From the NCBI GenBank assembly GCA_949300485.1, contig CASGEL010000006.1:62001-126000 (forward strand): DNA of 64,000 nt. The letters run 5' to 3'. Source of the stretch: an uncultured bacterium (GTDB lineage Bacteria; Cyanobacteriota; Vampirovibrionia; Gastranaerophilales; Gastranaerophilaceae). The notes under the pieces are model-generated. The model was not told the DNA's origin, ran no database searches, and worked only from the letters and a program-made list of their open reading frames with translations. This document shows, piece after piece, positions 63,601-64,000 of this stretch (the stretch's first letter is position 1; each line of letters starts with the position of its first letter). Both the position numbers and the translations under genes were made by a program.

Positions 63601-64000
63601 ATGGCAAATTTAAAAGATATTAAAAACAGAATACAGAGTATCGAGAGCACTAAAAAAATTACACGTGCAATGAAAATGGTTGCTGCGGCAAAAGTAAAAA
63701 GAGCAGAATCCTCAGTAAAGGCTTCTAGACCCTATACTAAAGAATTGATTTCTATGTTTCAGAAATTGGTCAATGCTGTTGACGAATTTAGTAGTGCGAC
63801 ATTAAAAATTAAGGCAGCAATAGATGATTATCCTGAACTTTTGGTTACAAGAGAAGTTAAAAATGTAGGGATATTGGTTGTAACATCTAATAAAGGTTTA
63901 GCCGGTGCATATAATGCCAATGTCGTTCGTGAAACTTTAAAACGAATAGAGGCATATAAGCAACAAGGGATTGGTGTTCAACTCTTTATCGCCGGGCAAA
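63601..64000 (+). CDS. atpG: ATP synthase subunit gamma (3' end outside window)
   Basis: 133 codons from ATG 63601. The N-terminus MANLKDIKNRIQSIESTKKI, then TRAMKMVAAAKVKRAE and VVTSNKGLAGAYNANV, is unmistakably the gamma subunit, the central rotor shaft of F1. The C-terminal half is outside the window. In cyanobacteria this gene is called atpC and also follows atpA directly; beta and epsilon lie elsewhere, which fits the operon shown here. Confidence 0.95.
   Translation, partial: MANLKDIKNRIQSIESTKKITRAMKMVAAAKVKRAESSVKASRPYTKELISMFQKLVNAVDEFSSATLKIKAAIDDYPELLVTREVKNVGILVVTSNKGLAGAYNANVVRETLKRIEAYKQQGIGVQLFIAGQ

Overview
The window is low-GC (about one third G+C) bacterial chromosome, densely packed on both strands. 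I read it as a non-photosynthetic relative of cyanobacteria of the gut Melainabacteria/Vampirovibrionia (Gastranaerophilales) type. That is inference from several signals: the ATP synthase operon has the cyanobacterial order a-c-b'-b-delta-alpha-gamma with two b-type stalk genes; the cell is diderm with LPS (LpxK, MCE/MlaD-type proteins, an Skp/OmpH chaperone, a POTRA/Omp85-type pore); energy metabolism looks anaerobic and fermentative ([FeFe] hydrogenase with NuoE/NuoF-like partners, biotin-dependent Na+ pump decarboxylase); and there are prepilins with the FTLAEVLITLG-type N-terminus. No tRNA, rRNA, CRISPR array, insertion sequence or prophage was seen, and no stretch above about 300 bases lacks a gene.

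Layout. 1-6212: a cut-off protein of unknown function, an MCE protein with lpxK, a large Cys-rich prepilin, an XRE regulator with palindromic upstream repeats, endonuclease III and an unknown gene. 6345-10493: a hydC-hydB-hydA bifurcating-type hydrogenase operon closed by a strong terminator. 10594-15477: an Skp-like chaperone, an orphan TpsB-like outer-membrane pore, and bioD-bioA. 15490-24168: mostly minus strand, with a second MCE protein, folP, lineage-type proteins of unknown function, a radical SAM protein, obg and two short genes. 24315-36331: uvrA, a secreted paralogue pair, a DUF475/TerC protein, ahcY, a very large GH13-type glycosidase and ychF. 36586-39644: a cluster of very small proteins including a ribbon-helix-helix regulator, then tuf. 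39712-54877: housekeeping genes (coaX, speB, ligA, apt, hup, rph, ilvB) mixed with membrane, secreted and pilin-like genes. 54998-59036: a birA-oadG-oadA-oadB operon. 59277-64000: the ATP synthase operon, cut within atpG.

The strongest candidate for something undescribed lies at 36511-39644. Three tiny proteins and a ribbon-helix-helix regulator share a C-terminal tail of the form N-A-x-[IL]-[LV]-[ED]-x-[LM]-L-[AG] at the very end of the chain. Four of the genes there carry the same 40-bp bipartite promoter-like element (CAATTTTT, 11 bases, TACTTTAT, then usually GTAAGGG). A fifth copy with identical spacing stands in front of a Gly-rich protein gene 13 kb away (23246-23285). This looks like a small regulon. 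Other points of note are a prepilin gene split at a six-G tract (possible phase variation), hairpins that overlap the translation starts of folP and coaX, a GH13 enzyme with an unusually long stretch between its first two catalytic motifs, a PurN-like protein that has lost its catalytic Asp, and a B-box zinc-finger membrane protein inserted between atpA and atpG.

Functional links. The biotin genes (bioD, bioA, birA) serve the biotinylated OadA. The hydrogenase disposes of fermentation electrons. The c subunit of the ATP synthase lacks the known Na+ ligands, so the Na+ gradient made by OadB probably powers transport rather than ATP synthesis directly.
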